From: a virus
Virus record (IMG/VR): IMGVR_UViG_3300033490_000004
Span: 1 to 28,148 of that record
Strand: one strand, 5' to 3'
DNA length: 28,148 bases
Of this stretch, positions 1 through 7,046 are shown piece by piece. Every line of letters begins with the position of its first letter. Position 1 is the stretch's first letter. Below the pieces are notes generated by a model. It did no database searches, was not told where the DNA came from, and saw nothing but the letters and a program-made list of their open reading frames with translations. The position numbers and the translations under genes were made by a program.

Positions 1-1798
1 AAATTTGCCTGACTAAGCCACGAAAGGTGAGTTCCCTGTCGCCAGCCTTGATTTTTTGGGCGACAACTTCGCCAGCACGAACGGTCACAACATTTTCAAC
101 GATGGGCAAGATGCTGATTTCTGCGATGCCGAAACGAAGCAGCCTGAGTTTGCCTGTCGGGTCAATCAAAACATCTTGCCCAACAACCGTGCCTTCAAAG
201 ACTATGTTGGGCGCAACTAAAGACCTCATAGCAGCCAAGCCGAGATTGCTCGGAAGGCTCAATGAACCGTAGCGGACGCCGTAATATGCCTCGCTCGTCC
301 CTTTGTTCTCATCGCCCTGCCAAAACAGAATTCGCCCTAAAAGCCCAGCATAAGGTGCTGGGTTGCCGGGCGGATATTTGTCAATACTGACAGTAAGCCG
401 ATAAGGTGGGTTGTTTGCGACGACGGTGAACCGCCACTCCTGCTGATAGTAGTAATCCCACAACTCCCCTTTCGTCCCTGCTGGAACGCCACTACCCAAA
501 GTCCCGTCCAAACTGTGCCAGATCCCTCGGTCAAGATACAAGTTGAAGTTCGTCCCGCTCGGCTCAACCCTCGTGACACGGAAGAAGTTGCTTTGTGCAA
601 GGAAGGTGTCAACTTCGCTCAAAAAATCATCGTTACTTCCGACTGGGCGCAAAAGGTCGTTGCGACCGAGATAGCGGGAAAGGGAAGCAGCATCAAGGTA
701 AACTGTCAAAGGTGACGATGTTGAGCCAGTGACGCGGAAGCCAACTTTTGCCCTCGTTTGTGATGTGATGTTCCAAGTCCACTCGTAGTAATTGAGCCCT
801 GCCGAAATGCTGACTGCTGTGTTGAAAGTTGAGCCGATGAAGGCATTGATTGCCCCAACGGCTGCTGCCGAATAAGCCCAAATCCCCATCCGATAAGTTC
901 CGGGTGCAAGTTCAATCTCAGAGCGGGTTTTGATGTCAACATAGCCGGCAGGGCTTTGCTGTGGGATGAAAACCCTCAAGACCGTCCCTTCCATGATGCC
1001 GATGATTCTCTCAGCGCCCAAATCGTAAACGCCTTTCCTTTCAACTGACCAACCGCTACCGCTCCCAACAATTTCCCATCGCTCAGAGTTGTAGTCCTCA
1101 AACGAGCCGTCGCTAAGCAGGTTTTTGAAAATTTCTGCATTGGTTGGCGACAAAAGCAAGCGGTTTTGAACTTGTGACGAGTCATATTCAATGCTCCAAT
1201 CAGCAAAGAAATCAATGGGCAAAGTGACAAGTTCATCCGAACGATACTGCAACTGAGGGATGATTCTGTTTGTCCCACTCTCTTTCTGCACCTTCAAAGC
1301 GACATCAAAGCCCATGTCGAGTAAAAACCTGTAAGCAGAGCCGAGATTTTGCCCTCGCAAGTCAACGGAGTTTGTGCCCAAACTGTCGGTGACAGAAATT
1401 GAAGGCGTGACAAGCCTTGACCAATGAACTCTTGCAACTTGACACGCAGCCTTCCAAAATTGCCCGACAGACCAATTGCTGCTTTGGTAAAGGACGCAAT
1501 CAACGGGCAAGTCAAGCAAAAACTCTGTCAACCCCTTGGCATCAATTTGCTGCTTGCCGTCGTGGGTGAACCTTTGCCTGACAATCTTTCCGAGCCAAAC
1601 CACATTGCCACTTTCGTCGACGATTTCAATTTCATCGCCCAAACGCAAATCGTCAAAAGTAGGTCTTGGCAAAAACGCTTGCAAATTCCCGACCCAACCT
1701 GCATGGCTTAGCGTGAATTGAAAATCAGCATCTTCAACAATCCGCTTTATCCCGTAGCCGAATTCGTAAGGCTTTCTGAAGATGAGCCTCAAATTCAC
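1..1798 (-). CDS. Tail hub / tip protein, siphovirus type (3' end cut by left window edge)
   Basis: An uninterrupted minus-strand reading frame of 599 codons runs from a GTG at 1798 to the window edge, so the C-terminus is missing. The GTG overlaps the stop of the Dit-like gene (GTGA), which suggests translational coupling. The N-terminus (MNLRLIFRKPYEFGYGIK) and the following beta-rich stretch look like the hub region of siphophage tail-tip proteins: a framework of the type 'GDEIEIVDESGNVVWLGKI', then a 'FLLDLP' segment. Around residue 220 there is LLSDGSFEDYNSERWEI followed by GSGSGWSV, the usual opening of a jelly-roll carbohydrate-binding module, so a sugar-binding insertion is likely. 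The position right after the tube and Dit genes supports a role at the tail tip, in adsorption or DNA delivery. The family is inferred from position and general character; I cannot name one with certainty. Confidence 0.6.
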   Translation of the reverse strand, partial: MNLRLIFRKPYEFGYGIKRIVEDADFQFTLSHAGWVGNLQAFLPRPTFDDLRLGDEIEIVDESGNVVWLGKIVRQRFTHDGKQQIDAKGLTEFLLDLPVDCVLYQSSNWSVGQFWKAACQVARVHWSRLVTPSISVTDSLGTNSVDLRGQNLGSAYRFLLDMGFDVALKVQKESGTNRIIPQLQYRSDELVTLPIDFFADWSIEYDSSQVQNRLLLSPTNAEIFKNLLSDGSFEDYNSERWEIVGSGSGWSVERKGVYDLGAERIIGIMEGTVLRVFIPQQSPAGYVDIKTRSEIELAPGTYRMGIWAYSAAAVGAINAFIGSTFNTAVSISAGLNYYEWTWNITSQTRAKVGFRVTGSTSSPLTVYLDAASLSRYLGRNDLLRPVGSNDDFLSEVDTFLAQSNFFRVTRVEPSGTNFNLYLDRGIWHSLDGTLGSGVPAGTKGELWDYYYQQEWRFTVVANNPPYRLTVSIDKYPPGNPAPYAGLLGRILFWQGDENKGTSEAYYGVRYGSLSLPSNLGLAAMRSLVAPNIVFEGTVVGQDVLIDPTGKLRLLRFGIAEISILPIVENVVTVRAGEVVAQKIKAGDRELTFRGLVRQI

Positions 1799-3072
1799 AA
1801 TCCCACCACCTCACCAGTCCTTGGATTGAAAGCACAAGCGATTTGCCAATACACAGTGTCGGAAAGCGGGTTATTGTTGCTGTCAAGATACTCAACGAAG
1901 ACCAAGTTGGTGCCGGGATGGAGGACGAAGGGCAATTGGCTTGAAATGTCAACTTGGTTCGTCACATCGGCGACAGTTGTGGCAGTTCCTCTGCTTGCGA
2001 TGTATACCTTGCCATCTTCACGAAACGAAATGACTTTGCCCGCCTCAGTGCCGTTGAGAACAAAGATGGCGGTTTGATCCGCTGGGACGACCCTGACGCG
2101 AATTTTGTAGCCATTAACTGCTGAACCGGGATTGACGCGAACTTCGCATGGAGTTTCTGCTGTGATTAGGTCGTTGCCAACCAAAATCCTGAGCGGTTCG
2201 GAAGATGATGGGTAAGTTGGTGGCGAAACAGTCAAGTAGCGGTTTTGATGGTAGCCGTAAGGTTGGAGAAGTTGAAGTTCAATGACGGCTCTGACAACTA
2301 AGCCACCGACGGGTTCAAAGCGCAACGATGCTGGGGCGCAACGAAATAAGTAGCCGTCAATGAACAACTCAAGCGGGTAACGGGCTGATGGCTTGGTCAA
2401 AAGCCCTTCAAGTTGTTTCCGCAAAGTCGTTTCGGTTCGGGAAAACAGAAGGGTTATTGTCAGCCGTTTTGCTGTCCACCGGTAATGCGTCCCGACAAAG
2501 TAGCGTCCAAAAGGCATCTGAAAAACTTCGGTGTCAGAATCAGCGGGAATCAAATCTTCAAGGTATGGTTCAATGTCAATGAACTCCCAAAGTCGAACTT
2601 CGTCAAGGTCTTGAGTTCCTCCCGATGCAGGGATGCTGACAGCGACTCGCCACCAACCTTGTGCTGGTTGTGTCCAACGGAGTTCATAGAAAGTGTTTCC
2701 AGATGTCGGCGTAACATGAGCAACTCCATTAGGGTTGCCCAACACAAAATAACCTCCAAGTGCTGGGTTGCTTCCGAGCCCAAACCTTGCAACTGCTCCT
2801 GCAGCAAAAGAAGGTGCAGCGTGATCGACACTAACACCTAATGCTGATGGTCCATAACTTACCCTCATATATCGTGAATGCAATGAATAAATACCACCGA
2901 GAAAAGAGCCAATATTCTCTCGCTGAAACCATCTCTCAGTCGTTCGCTGATAATTTGCCCAAGCGGGATATGATTCAGTGATCGGACATGTTTCACTTGG
3001 GAATTTCAAAAAGTTGAAATCCCCGTATGGGTCGCCGATGAGCAGCCGCCTCAACTCTATGGGCACAAACAT
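1795..3072 (-). CDS. Distal tail (Dit)-like protein with an inserted beta-sandwich
   Basis: The protein has about 425 residues. I chose ATG 3072, which overlaps the upstream stop (TGATG); a GTG at 3075 is the alternative. The C-terminal part contains LHPGTNLVFVEY, a common closing feature of Dit-type tail proteins, and residues about 185-275 form the N-terminal-type barrel (LTITLLFSRTETTLRKQLEG, then YPLELFIDGYLFRCAP). Residues about 60-165 look like a separate beta-sandwich (VRLWEF at its end), which would be an insertion into the first Dit domain and could bind sugars. Dit forms the hexameric ring that joins the tail tube to the hub. The gene is followed at once by the hub gene, as expected. 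Bases around 2840-2960 are visibly richer in A and T than their surroundings, so the insertion may be newer than the rest. The Dit call is by position and motif style. Confidence 0.55.
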   Translation of the reverse strand: MFVPIELRRLLIGDPYGDFNFLKFPSETCPITESYPAWANYQRTTERWFQRENIGSFLGGIYSLHSRYMRVSYGPSALGVSVDHAAPSFAAGAVARFGLGSNPALGGYFVLGNPNGVAHVTPTSGNTFYELRWTQPAQGWWRVAVSIPASGGTQDLDEVRLWEFIDIEPYLEDLIPADSDTEVFQMPFGRYFVGTHYRWTAKRLTITLLFSRTETTLRKQLEGLLTKPSARYPLELFIDGYLFRCAPASLRFEPVGGLVVRAVIELQLLQPYGYHQNRYLTVSPPTYPSSSEPLRILVGNDLITAETPCEVRVNPGSAVNGYKIRVRVVPADQTAIFVLNGTEAGKVISFREDGKVYIASRGTATTVADVTNQVDISSQLPFVLHPGTNLVFVEYLDSNNNPLSDTVYWQIACAFNPRTGEVVGL

Positions 3073-3269
3073 CACCGACCTTTGTCAGCGACTGGCGATT
3101 GGCGATTGGCGACTTGTTGCTTTTCTTCGTCGTAGCGTTTGATTTGACCTGCGGCGACCCGTTCAAGCAATTCAACCCATTTCGCCGCTTTCTCTGGGTC
3201 GCTTTCCTGCTCCAGTCGGGCAAGCAACAAAGCGATGACCCGCTCCGTCAGCGGAGTTTGTTGCTCCAT
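3072..3269 (-). CDS. Small helical tail-region protein ending in repeat-coded residues
   Basis: The product is 65 residues, mostly charged helix (TERVIALLLARLEQESDPEKAA). ATG 3269 has a strong ribosome site (GGAGG at 3279-3283); GTG 3272 is also possible. The last about 15 residues (QQVANRQSPVADKG) are encoded by a heptanucleotide repeat array, so the gene's 3' end has been replaced or extended by repeat DNA. It sits between the tube and Dit genes, where siphophages normally carry tail assembly chaperones and then a long tape measure gene. A chaperone role would fit the position and length, but there is no sequence evidence for it. Function is unknown. Confidence 0.6.
   Translation of the reverse strand: MEQQTPLTERVIALLLARLEQESDPEKAAKWVELLERVAAGQIKRYDEEKQQVANRQSPVADKGR
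3088..3115 (+). repeat. Heptanucleotide array, family A (GGCGAYT units), in a coding region
   Basis: Four tandem 7-nt units of the type GCGACTG/GCGATTG lie inside the end of the 65-aa gene above. On the coding strand they read VANRQSPVA. Confidence 0.85.
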
Positions 3270-3283
3270 CACCTTTCACCTCC

Positions 3284-3335
3284 ATTGCGTAATGCGTAAT
3301 TCTCCGTGTCTCCGTTTCACCGTTTCTCCGTTTCT
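3284..3335 (-). repeat. Composite octamer/heptamer array, family C
   Basis: On the minus strand this reads as four 8-nt units (CGGAGAAA, CGGTGAAA, CGGAGACA, CGGAGAAT) followed by CGCATTA-type 7-nt units, and it ends right at the ribosome site of the 65-aa gene. The same composite, in the same order and also abutting a ribosome site, occurs at 23675-23740. It fills the gap between the tube gene and the next start. Confidence 0.85.
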
Positions 3336-3343
3336 ATTCGCTA

Positions 3344-4381
3344 CTACGAGCCGCCAATTGTAGTGCCGGGATTGTAGGCGCTCGTCGAGTTGACCAGCAC
3401 AATTTGCAAGCCACGACCAAGGGACGAATCAAGCAGCGCCTCAAAGGAAAGTTCCTGCTCAACGACTGCGTTCCTGCGGACGGGTTCTGAGATTTCGGTC
3501 CAGACGACGCGGGGGATGTTGATGATCAACTGGCGGTTGCTGGCGGGCGTCCATTTCAGCGACAGGGAAGTGATGGGAGCATCGTCGGCGTTTTTGTGTT
3601 GCAGCGGGTAAGTGGCAGCGCCCGCTTGGTTCAGGAACGCCTTAAGGAAGTTGTCATTCTCAAAAGTCAGCCGAATCGTCCCGCGAACTCGCATTCCCGT
3701 CACTGGTTGATGCCCACGCGGGAAGACCGAGCCACGAGCAGTCCATCGGATTGCTCTATCAAGGGATATTTCCAAGTCTGCAGCGATGCACTGAGCGATC
3801 GCCGTCCCGATGGGCGTTTCAACGACGGCAAGGGCTTGAACGAATGGGTCGGCACTGTCAACGCCGACGCCCGCAGGAATGACAGTCCCTTCGTTGTTGA
3901 ACAACGCGGCGTAAGTGCCGATCAAGTCCATGTCGAATTGAAGGACTTCGTCTCGCTCCGCATCAAATCCAAGACGAAGACGAGTTGCCGCTAAGCCACC
4001 AAAGACTTCCTGTCTTGCGATGTCATTGTAGGCGTGAACAACCGAAAGCCATCGCGATGGGGAAGCAGCACCGTAATTGAAGGTGTGGATGTAGGGACCA
4101 GTTCCAGAAGTCGTCGGTGGGACGCCAAGAGCGTGAAGGATGTAGCCGAAAGAGTTGGGTTGAACATCTCCCCGTAATCCGCCTTCAACCCAGACATGGG
4201 AAGTTAGAGCCCGTCGGGGCATCAATGAGCCTGAACCAGCGTCAGTGATAATTCGGTTGACGCGAACTCTCAGGTCGCTTTCAACGCCGTCAAGTTGGAT
4301 TTGTGCTGCGACGGCAGCGTTCTCGTTGTTCGTGATGCCAACACCGATTTTCGTCAGCAAACCGACAACTTCAGTTGGCAT
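3344..4381 (-). CDS. Major tail tube protein
   Basis: 345 residues from ATG 4381, which overlaps the stop of the gene before it (TGATG) and has GGAGGTGA at the right distance. The opening (MPTEVVGLLTKIGVGITNN) and the layout are those of siphophage tail tube proteins of the Phage_tube_2 type: a first half with VRVNRIITDAGSGSLMPRRA and GYILHALGVPPTT, then 'TGPYIHTFNYG', and later VRGTIRLTFENDNFLKAFLN. Such proteins polymerise into hexameric rings that make the tail tube. The neighbours (a small protein, then Dit and hub) agree. The length is normal for the two-domain form of this family. No contractile sheath gene is seen in the window. Confidence 0.75.
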   Translation of the reverse strand: MPTEVVGLLTKIGVGITNNENAAVAAQIQLDGVESDLRVRVNRIITDAGSGSLMPRRALTSHVWVEGGLRGDVQPNSFGYILHALGVPPTTSGTGPYIHTFNYGAASPSRWLSVVHAYNDIARQEVFGGLAATRLRLGFDAERDEVLQFDMDLIGTYAALFNNEGTVIPAGVGVDSADPFVQALAVVETPIGTAIAQCIAADLEISLDRAIRWTARGSVFPRGHQPVTGMRVRGTIRLTFENDNFLKAFLNQAGAATYPLQHKNADDAPITSLSLKWTPASNRQLIINIPRVVWTEISEPVRRNAVVEQELSFEALLDSSLGRGLQIVLVNSTSAYNPGTTIGGS

Positions 4382-4602
4382 CAACTTTCACCTCCTTGGT
4401 TTTCCGTCCCTTGTCCCGTGTCCCTTGTCCCTTCAACGGGGACTAAAACTTCCGAACCGACAAAATCGTCGCCCCAGATTTCCTTCGCTTTTTCAACTGG
4501 GACGACATCGCCGGGATTTAATTCGCCGAGCCCGATGATTGTGACCGGGCTCGTCCCGACATACTTGAAGCCGACAATTTGTTGCGGCTTTTTAATCGGC
4601 AT
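4381..4602 (-). CDS. Small phage protein of unknown function, C-terminus repeat-coded
   Basis: 73 residues; ATG 4602 follows a strong ribosome site (GGAGGTGACCGACG) and overlaps the end of the glycosyltransferase gene. The core (VGFKYVGTSPVTIIGLG, then LNPGDVVPVEKAKEIWG) has the look of the short beta-rich proteins found near phage head-tail genes, where a bound residue pattern 'NPGDVVPV' is common; no function is known to me. The C-terminus (GTRDTGQGTENQGG) is encoded by the GGGACAA-type heptamer array at 4400-4437. Its TGA overlaps the tube start. Confidence 0.65.
   Translation of the reverse strand: MPIKKPQQIVGFKYVGTSPVTIIGLGELNPGDVVPVEKAKEIWGDDFVGSEVLVPVEGTRDTGQGTENQGGES
4400..4437 (-). 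repeat. Heptanucleotide array, family B (GGGACRA units)
   Basis: On the minus strand the units are GGGACAA, GGGACAC, GGGACAA, GGGACGG, a clean 7-nt period. It codes the C-terminus of the 73-aa protein. It belongs with the arrays at 10860-10912 and 15491-15528. Confidence 0.8.
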
Positions 4603-5308
4603 CGTCGGTCACCTCCGTTGCAGTTTTGAGCCAACGCTCTAACTCAGTGCTGCCGATATGGACAGCAACAGCCTTTTCTTCGCCTTCACGAACTTTCCAA
4701 CCAACGAAATGCAAATCGTCAGGAAGCCATACAAGTTGCCATTTGTCCCGATACTTGTGGGCAAGGGTGACCAAAGCGGTTTCTTCGGGATAGTATTGCG
4801 ATTTGTTCGTCAACATCTGCCATTCGTCAATGTAAGCCAGAAATGCTTTGTTGGCGACAATCATGCCCGTGCCGAAATAAAACTCCCACTCAAACTCGTA
4901 AAGCATCGCCCGCTGCCAATAGTCCCCAATGCGTTCATCAGGAATCCAGTTTTCTTTGCCCCTTTCCCAAACCTTCGTCACACACAAAACCGGGCAACTG
5001 GCGACTGGCGATTGGCGACTGGTAACCTGAGACAGAAAATCTTTCAAGCGATGGACAAAGTTATCACGGAATTCAATGTCGGCATCAACCCAGCAAACCC
5101 ATTCATCTTTTTGAGCAACCACAAGCCCTAAGCCAAAAACTTTCGGTTTGAGCCGCCAAACATCATCCCGGTCAACACCTTGTGACTTCTCAAAAGTCAA
5201 CAAAACATCATCCCCTCCCAATTGCCGAAACAAAGCCCACAAACAGCGTTCGGCAGCAAACCTTTTTGCGCTGTCAATCGGGTAAACGAGCATCGTCACA
5301 AAAATCAC
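4592..5308 (-). CDS. GT-A fold glycosyltransferase-like protein with an in-frame repeat
   Basis: 238 residues starting at GTG 5308, which overlaps the stop of the small membrane gene; AGGAGG lies just upstream. Residues about 70-77 read WVDADIEF, which carries the DxD metal/nucleotide-sugar motif of GT-A enzymes. FEFYFGTGMIVANKAFL-like and 'PEETALVTLAHKYRDKWQ' segments further on match the acceptor half of family 8/2-type enzymes. It would move a sugar from a nucleotide donor to an unknown acceptor, for instance a tail protein, the phage DNA or a host surface glycan. About eleven residues near position 95 (VTSRQSPVAS) are encoded by a heptamer array and separate the donor and acceptor halves. 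The location among adsorption genes favours modification of the virion or the host receptor, by inference only. Confidence 0.6.
   Translation of the reverse strand: MIFVTMLVYPIDSAKRFAAERCLWALFRQLGGDDVLLTFEKSQGVDRDDVWRLKPKVFGLGLVVAQKDEWVCWVDADIEFRDNFVHRLKDFLSQVTSRQSPVASCPVLCVTKVWERGKENWIPDERIGDYWQRAMLYEFEWEFYFGTGMIVANKAFLAYIDEWQMLTNKSQYYPEETALVTLAHKYRDKWQLVWLPDDLHFVGWKVREGEEKAVAVHIGSTELERWLKTATEVTDDAD
4993..5024 (+). repeat. Family A heptamer array inside the glycosyltransferase gene
   Basis: GCAACTG, GCGACTG, GCGATTG, GCGACTG units in tandem. The minus-strand reading frame passes through without a stop. Confidence 0.85.
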
Positions 5309-5430
5309 CTTCTCCGCCTCCTTTCCTTAAAGCGACTAAGCCTGTCAATCACAACCCACATCGCTACCCTTGCAGTGATGAAAGCGACAGCGAGAAAAAG
5401 TAAGACATAAAGGACATCAAGCATGAGCAT
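5305..5430 (-). CDS. 41-aa single-pass membrane protein
   Basis: A short reading frame, ATG 5430 to TGA 5305, that is coupled at both ends: its ATG overlaps the stop of the 90-aa gene (TGATG) and its TGA overlaps the GTG of the glycosyltransferase. The sequence begins MLMLDVLYVLLFLAVAFIT, one hydrophobic segment, followed by a basic tail (RFKERRRRR), so the tail would be cytoplasmic. The end-to-end overlaps are good evidence that it is translated. The function is unknown; a membrane anchor for the enzyme next to it is possible. Confidence 0.55.
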   Translation of the reverse strand: MLMLDVLYVLLFLAVAFITARVAMWVVIDRLSRFKERRRRR

Positions 5431-5669
5431 CACCCTTCCCTCACAAGCGTCAGTTCACACGGAATATGAGGGTTTTCATCGTGAAAGCATTTATGCCTGA
5501 AAATCTGATATGGCGACGACAATAATTGCGTTATGTCGTCAATTGATTGCTGAACTTCTGTGTCACTGAAACCTGTCACTTCATAACGGATAACCATGAC
5601 CATTGCAAGTCTTTGCTCTCCCATTTCTTCAACTAAGCGTTGCTCATAACCTTCAAGGAATTCACGCAC
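5430..5669 (-). CDS. Hypothetical protein
   Basis: Not recognised. I prefer GTG 5669 (MREFLEGYEQRLVEE), which follows an AGGTGG site and overlaps the preceding stop by only a few bases; a GTG at 5702 gives 90 residues but overlaps by 41 nt. The product is about 79 residues, mixed helix and strand (VMVIRYEVTGFSDTEVQQSI), with HENPHIPCELTLVREG-like closing residues. It lies in a tight run of four small genes between the LamG adhesin and the glycosyltransferase. Confidence 0.5.
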   Translation of the reverse strand: MREFLEGYEQRLVEEMGEQRLAMVMVIRYEVTGFSDTEVQQSIDDITQLLSSPYQIFRHKCFHDENPHIPCELTLVREG

Positions 5670-5907
5670 GCTGACCACCTGCCTGACGACGGAATTCTTC
5701 ACGCCATTGACGAACGAGCGAAACTAAACTTGCGTCGTCTCCTTCAGCATCAAAATCGTCACCAACACGCCTGTCAGCAAGCCAGCGGCGCTGAAGGAGA
5801 CGCCGCAAAATCGCCCGCTTCCGTGCTGTGTTGATTTCAACATCAAACTCGGTTTCCCATTCATCGTAATCTCGTGGCTTAACATGCCGCAATTTCAACT
5901 TCGGCAT
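5662..5907 (-). CDS. Hypothetical basic protein
   Basis: ATG 5907 has a GAGGTGA site eight bases upstream; GTG 5916 overlaps that site and is less likely. The product is about 81 residues, very rich in Arg and acidic residues (NTARKRAILRRLLQRRWLADR, then DDFDAEGDDASLVSLVRQW). It is probably helical. No family recognised. It follows the LamG gene after ten bases. Confidence 0.5.
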   Translation of the reverse strand: MPKLKLRHVKPRDYDEWETEFDVEINTARKRAILRRLLQRRWLADRRVGDDFDAEGDDASLVSLVRQWREEFRRQAGGQRA

Positions 5908-5917
5908 AGAAATCACC

Positions 5918-7045
5918 TCAGATACTCATGATGAACATACGACGCTGTCTAATAATGACTAAGCCAATTTCCTCATTGCCAACACTCGTTGTTGGTTCTG
6001 GGTCGCTTCGTTTACGAACTAAAACTCTGCGTGGATAATTAGGAGTAGCATAGCCATAGTAATTGTAGAGGTCAGCGATTTCAGCAGAAGTCAAAGCACG
6101 GGTAAAAAGAAAAACTTCATCTACAATGCCTTGGAGTGGTTTATTCACATCACGCAAGTCCATACCTATAGCAGTTTTAAGGGTATTGTCAAGCGATCTA
6201 ATCGTTCCTGATGCTTGTGCATCAAGCTTTCCGTCAATGTAAATATACCCATTTTCACCCTGTCGCACTGCCACAATGCTGTGCCATTGCCCATCATTAA
6301 CTTGTGTTGTTGACCATATCTCCCACTGAAATCCGGAGTTGTAAACCATGAAGTATATCTTACCAGGGTATAAAGCACTGTTGTTATGATTACCCCCCAA
6401 ATTTACCATCCATTCTCCTTGATAGCCTGGTGCTCTCTGGGCAATAATATATCCTCCTCCTGTAAAAGTGCTTTTTAGCCAAAATACGACTGAAAAATCA
6501 ATTGGTCCACTAAGAGACGGGGCTGTCCCGAAGTCAACATAATCGTCCACACCATCAAAACTTAATGCATTGCCATACCGACCTTGCGTCCATGTTGCTC
6601 CGTAGATTGTTCCATTAAAGTTGTTGCCGCTTTGGTCATAAACCGTTGAGCCGCTTCCTTCATCCATTGGAACAGCCAATCGTAACGGTTGCCCATTATC
6701 AATTTCACGAATGAAAGTGTTCGCTATACTGCTTTCGCTTTGAGCAGTTGTGTTGCCGTAGTAAAAATAGATGACCTTCGTTCCGTTGGCAGGAATAGAA
6801 GGAACTTTTACCCAAATCTTCGTGTTGCTTGCATTAATCGGTCCTTCAATCCAGTAAGGCAGCAAAGTTGTGCCGTCGCTGTCAGTGAAACGAATGTCGT
6901 CGCAATCCGCCTGCATTTTCCCTTGCTGAATGAGCGACGCTGTGTCAACTACAACGAGCACTTGATAATCAGTCAGTTCGTTTGAATTGTTTGTGTTGTT
7001 AATTGTGACTGGACGCCGAAATGACCAACCCGTAAGCCATCCCAT
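5918..7045 (-). CDS. DUF2341-LamG adhesin (tail-associated, lectin-like)
   Basis: I start it at ATG 7045, one base after the fibre stop (TAA at 7047-7049); the longer form from 7075 overlaps the fibre gene. The product is 375 residues. The first ~110 form a DUF2341 module: WSFRRPVTINNTNNSNELTD, DSDGTTLLPYWIEG, then VIYFYYGN. From ~130 a concanavalin-A-like LamG domain follows, with AVPMDEGSGSTVYDQSGN, ALSFDGVDDYVDFG, FSVVFWLKS, GYIYIDGKLDA and GIVDEVFLFTRALTSAEI. This pair is common in secreted and phage tail adhesins and binds sugars, often with calcium. It is probably a receptor-binding or decoration part of the tail. The DNA here is clearly more A+T-rich and uses more ATA and TTA codons than nearby genes, which suggests recent acquisition. 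Confidence 0.75.
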   Translation of the reverse strand: MGWLTGWSFRRPVTINNTNNSNELTDYQVLVVVDTASLIQQGKMQADCDDIRFTDSDGTTLLPYWIEGPINASNTKIWVKVPSIPANGTKVIYFYYGNTTAQSESSIANTFIREIDNGQPLRLAVPMDEGSGSTVYDQSGNNFNGTIYGATWTQGRYGNALSFDGVDDYVDFGTAPSLSGPIDFSVVFWLKSTFTGGGYIIAQRAPGYQGEWMVNLGGNHNNSALYPGKIYFMVYNSGFQWEIWSTTQVNDGQWHSIVAVRQGENGYIYIDGKLDAQASGTIRSLDNTLKTAIGMDLRDVNKPLQGIVDEVFLFTRALTSAEIADLYNYYGYATPNYPRRVLVRKRSDPEPTTSVGNEEIGLVIIRQRRMFIMSI

Positions 7046-7046
7046 T

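Noticed and set aside
1424-2077. Plus-strand frames of about 60-120 codons opposite hub and Dit genes
   Set aside because: The minus strand is continuously open with clear tail-protein content; these are shadows.
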